NCBI RefSeq assembly: GCF_001640805.2 | Contig: NC_066843.1 | Span: 22,754,242-22,818,241 of the forward strand | Origin: Lates calcarifer | Lineage: Eukaryota; Chordata; Actinopteri; Centropomidae | Direction: 5' to 3' | DNA length: 64,000 nt | Shown: positions 49,121-64,000 of the stretch, one piece after another | Position numbering within the stretch: position 1 is the first letter of the stretch | Layout of the letters: each line of letters opens with the position of its first letter | Translations under genes and position numbers: made by a program | The notes under the pieces: generated by a model | What the model saw: only the letters and a program-made list of their open reading frames with translations | What the model was told of the DNA's origin: nothing | Database searches by the model: none

Positions 49121-50680
49121 GCAGAGGATCGTGGATATCATGGCTCTGACTGTGAACCACCTGGACTTTCATATCCTGTGTGTGCTTAGACCATGGTTAG
49201 ATTAGGACACAGAAGCTGGCTGCATGTGAACTTTGACTCCTCATGTTAAAGTGTGTGCTCATAAAATGTCTGATGTACAACAGACAACATAACTGAGGCC
49301 ATAACCTGTGACACACAGGCACAGGAATATGTTGCATTTTAAACTGAACAGTGTTTCACTTGGTACTGAGGAGAACTTCTTCTACATGCAGTTAGTGTAG
49401 ATTTTTGGTTCTCTGGTGTACACAGAGCTTATGTCAGTAAAACTCTCAACACCTCTCAGTTCCATGTTTATTTGGCATTCAACAAAATCCAATAAAAGCT
49501 TTAAGAATCAACATTTTTGCACCATCACCAAAAACAGAATTTCTCCCACTAAAAATGTAAAACTAGAAAGTCAAGAGTAATAAAATGCAAGCATTAGGGC
49601 TGGGGAGTGAATACATGAGGTCAGCAACAGCTTGTGACAGGCAAGTCAAAAAAGGCAGAAGTCTACAGTTCTGTCTAAAGAAGGACTGAAGATACCAACA
49701 AAGCACAACAGACTAAAGATGCACACTGAAGAAAAAGTCAGACAGAGGCTCTTCCTCGTCTACGTGACATCATCTTTACGTGTCCCCTCAGAGCTCACAA
49801 ACGAGCCGTCAAAACTATGTCACAAGACAGGACGTTTCACTTTTATCCACGAGTACAAAGAGCCCCCCTGAGAAAACAACTCCACTTAACAAGCTTTTAT
49901 TTGGTGACATCTGACAACACTCGAGAGATGTGTCAAAGTCTTCACTGTTTATCAATAACATTACAGTTTGATTATTGTTCTCCACTTTAATTTCGTCTCA
50001 TTTCATGTTTCAGGTGGGTGTCCATGTAGCCTTAGGAATGCTGTCAAACCTACATTCCCATCATTCCTGCCCAACTGTGTCACCCACTGGCCAATCAGAA
50101 TCACAACGCGGCTGAGGAAAAAATTAGGGAAAAACAAGTGTGGCTGTGTCAGCGCCCCGTCCATCTGAGCTTCAGCCCTGGTGAAGTCCCACCCACAGCA
50201 TGTCAGCTGTGTGCTTCAGAGGGAAACTGCTCACTTCCTGCTTCATCCTGCCCTCAGGTGGAGTTTGATTGGCTCAACAGGATGCAGTGATGTTTATGGG
50301 TACAACTTGATAGTGAGCTACGCAGGTGAGGGGGGAAGGTATCTCCAAGTCGAGGGTGAGGAGGCCTATGCCCTCCTTCCCCCCTCCCCCATTCGGCGCC
50401 GCTTTGCTCGGTCAAACCCCAGAAAGGAAGGTGGGGCCGCAGGCCCACTAAGCATTGTGTTAGCCCGATCGCCGATGATTGGGGGAGTGTGGTTGCAGCG
50501 ATGCTACGGGGTCGCTGCCCCAGTTTGGGTGCCCAGGAGTTTGGGAGGGCGGACTAAGCATCCGCCTTCCATTTCCTCCCCCCAGTGTGGCCTGGTGCTG
50601 CTGTTCCGACACCCCAGACCCGCTGGACTCTGGTGGATCTCAAGCCTTCGCTGGACCAAAGACATGAAGCAGCATAGCGT
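49121..50680 (-). other. smg1 3' UTR / spacer before the hao1-like gene
   Basis: Downstream of the smg1 stop on the minus strand. Reverse-complement AATAAA words (TTTATT on plus) occur near 49890 and 49468, plausible poly(A) signals. An unusually GC-rich block lies at about 50310-50650 (see findings). The 205-codon plus frame at 50181-50798 overlaps the smg1 stop exon and resembles nothing known to me. Confidence 0.5.

Positions 50681-64000
<13,320 letters not shown>

Overview
The window looks like nuclear DNA from a ray-finned (teleost) fish. Evidence: split vertebrate genes with GT-AG introns, very many (CA)n/(TG)n microsatellites, and fish-type mobile elements (Tc1-like transposons, RTE/L2/L1-Tx1-like LINE pieces, terminal-inverted-repeat MITEs). 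Nothing bacterial, viral, CRISPR-like or toxin-like was seen.

Layout: four protein-coding genes lie head-to-tail, all on the minus strand. From low to high coordinate they are abat (GABA transaminase; coding 821-17172, 5' UTR exon near 23755-23830), mettl22 (methyltransferase-like 22; coding 28792-38399, 5' UTR exon ending at 40564), an hao1-like 2-hydroxyacid oxidase (42564-48895), and the 3' part of smg1 (50681 to the right edge; kinase exons lie beyond the window). I rebuilt each exon chain by hand from the reading frame, GT-AG borders and splice phase. abat gives 500 codons, hao1-like 373 and mettl22 about 401, close to the lengths I know for the human proteins. The first three are complete. 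abat and hao1-like keep phase throughout; mettl22 and smg1 each have one exon whose length breaks phase.

Between and inside the genes: the abat-mettl22 spacer holds a decayed RTE-like LINE (25.6-28.2 kb). mettl22 introns hold two oppositely oriented copies plus a fragment of one MITE, one copy ending under 20 bp from a splice donor. The hao1-like gene has an inverted copy of its own intron 2/exon 3 border and a direct duplication of its promoter-proximal segment. smg1 introns hold a defective IR/DR Tc1 transposon, a small hAT-like MITE and a near-perfect 22-bp hairpin.

The genes do not form one pathway: abat is mitochondrial GABA catabolism, hao1-like is peroxisomal glycolate oxidation, mettl22 is protein lysine methylation and smg1 is nonsense-mediated decay. 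I found no convincing new multi-gene system. The most useful observations are the two frame-breaking indels, the self-duplications in the hao1-like gene, the inverted MITE pair, the hairpin, and the clustering of dinucleotide repeats at splice sites.
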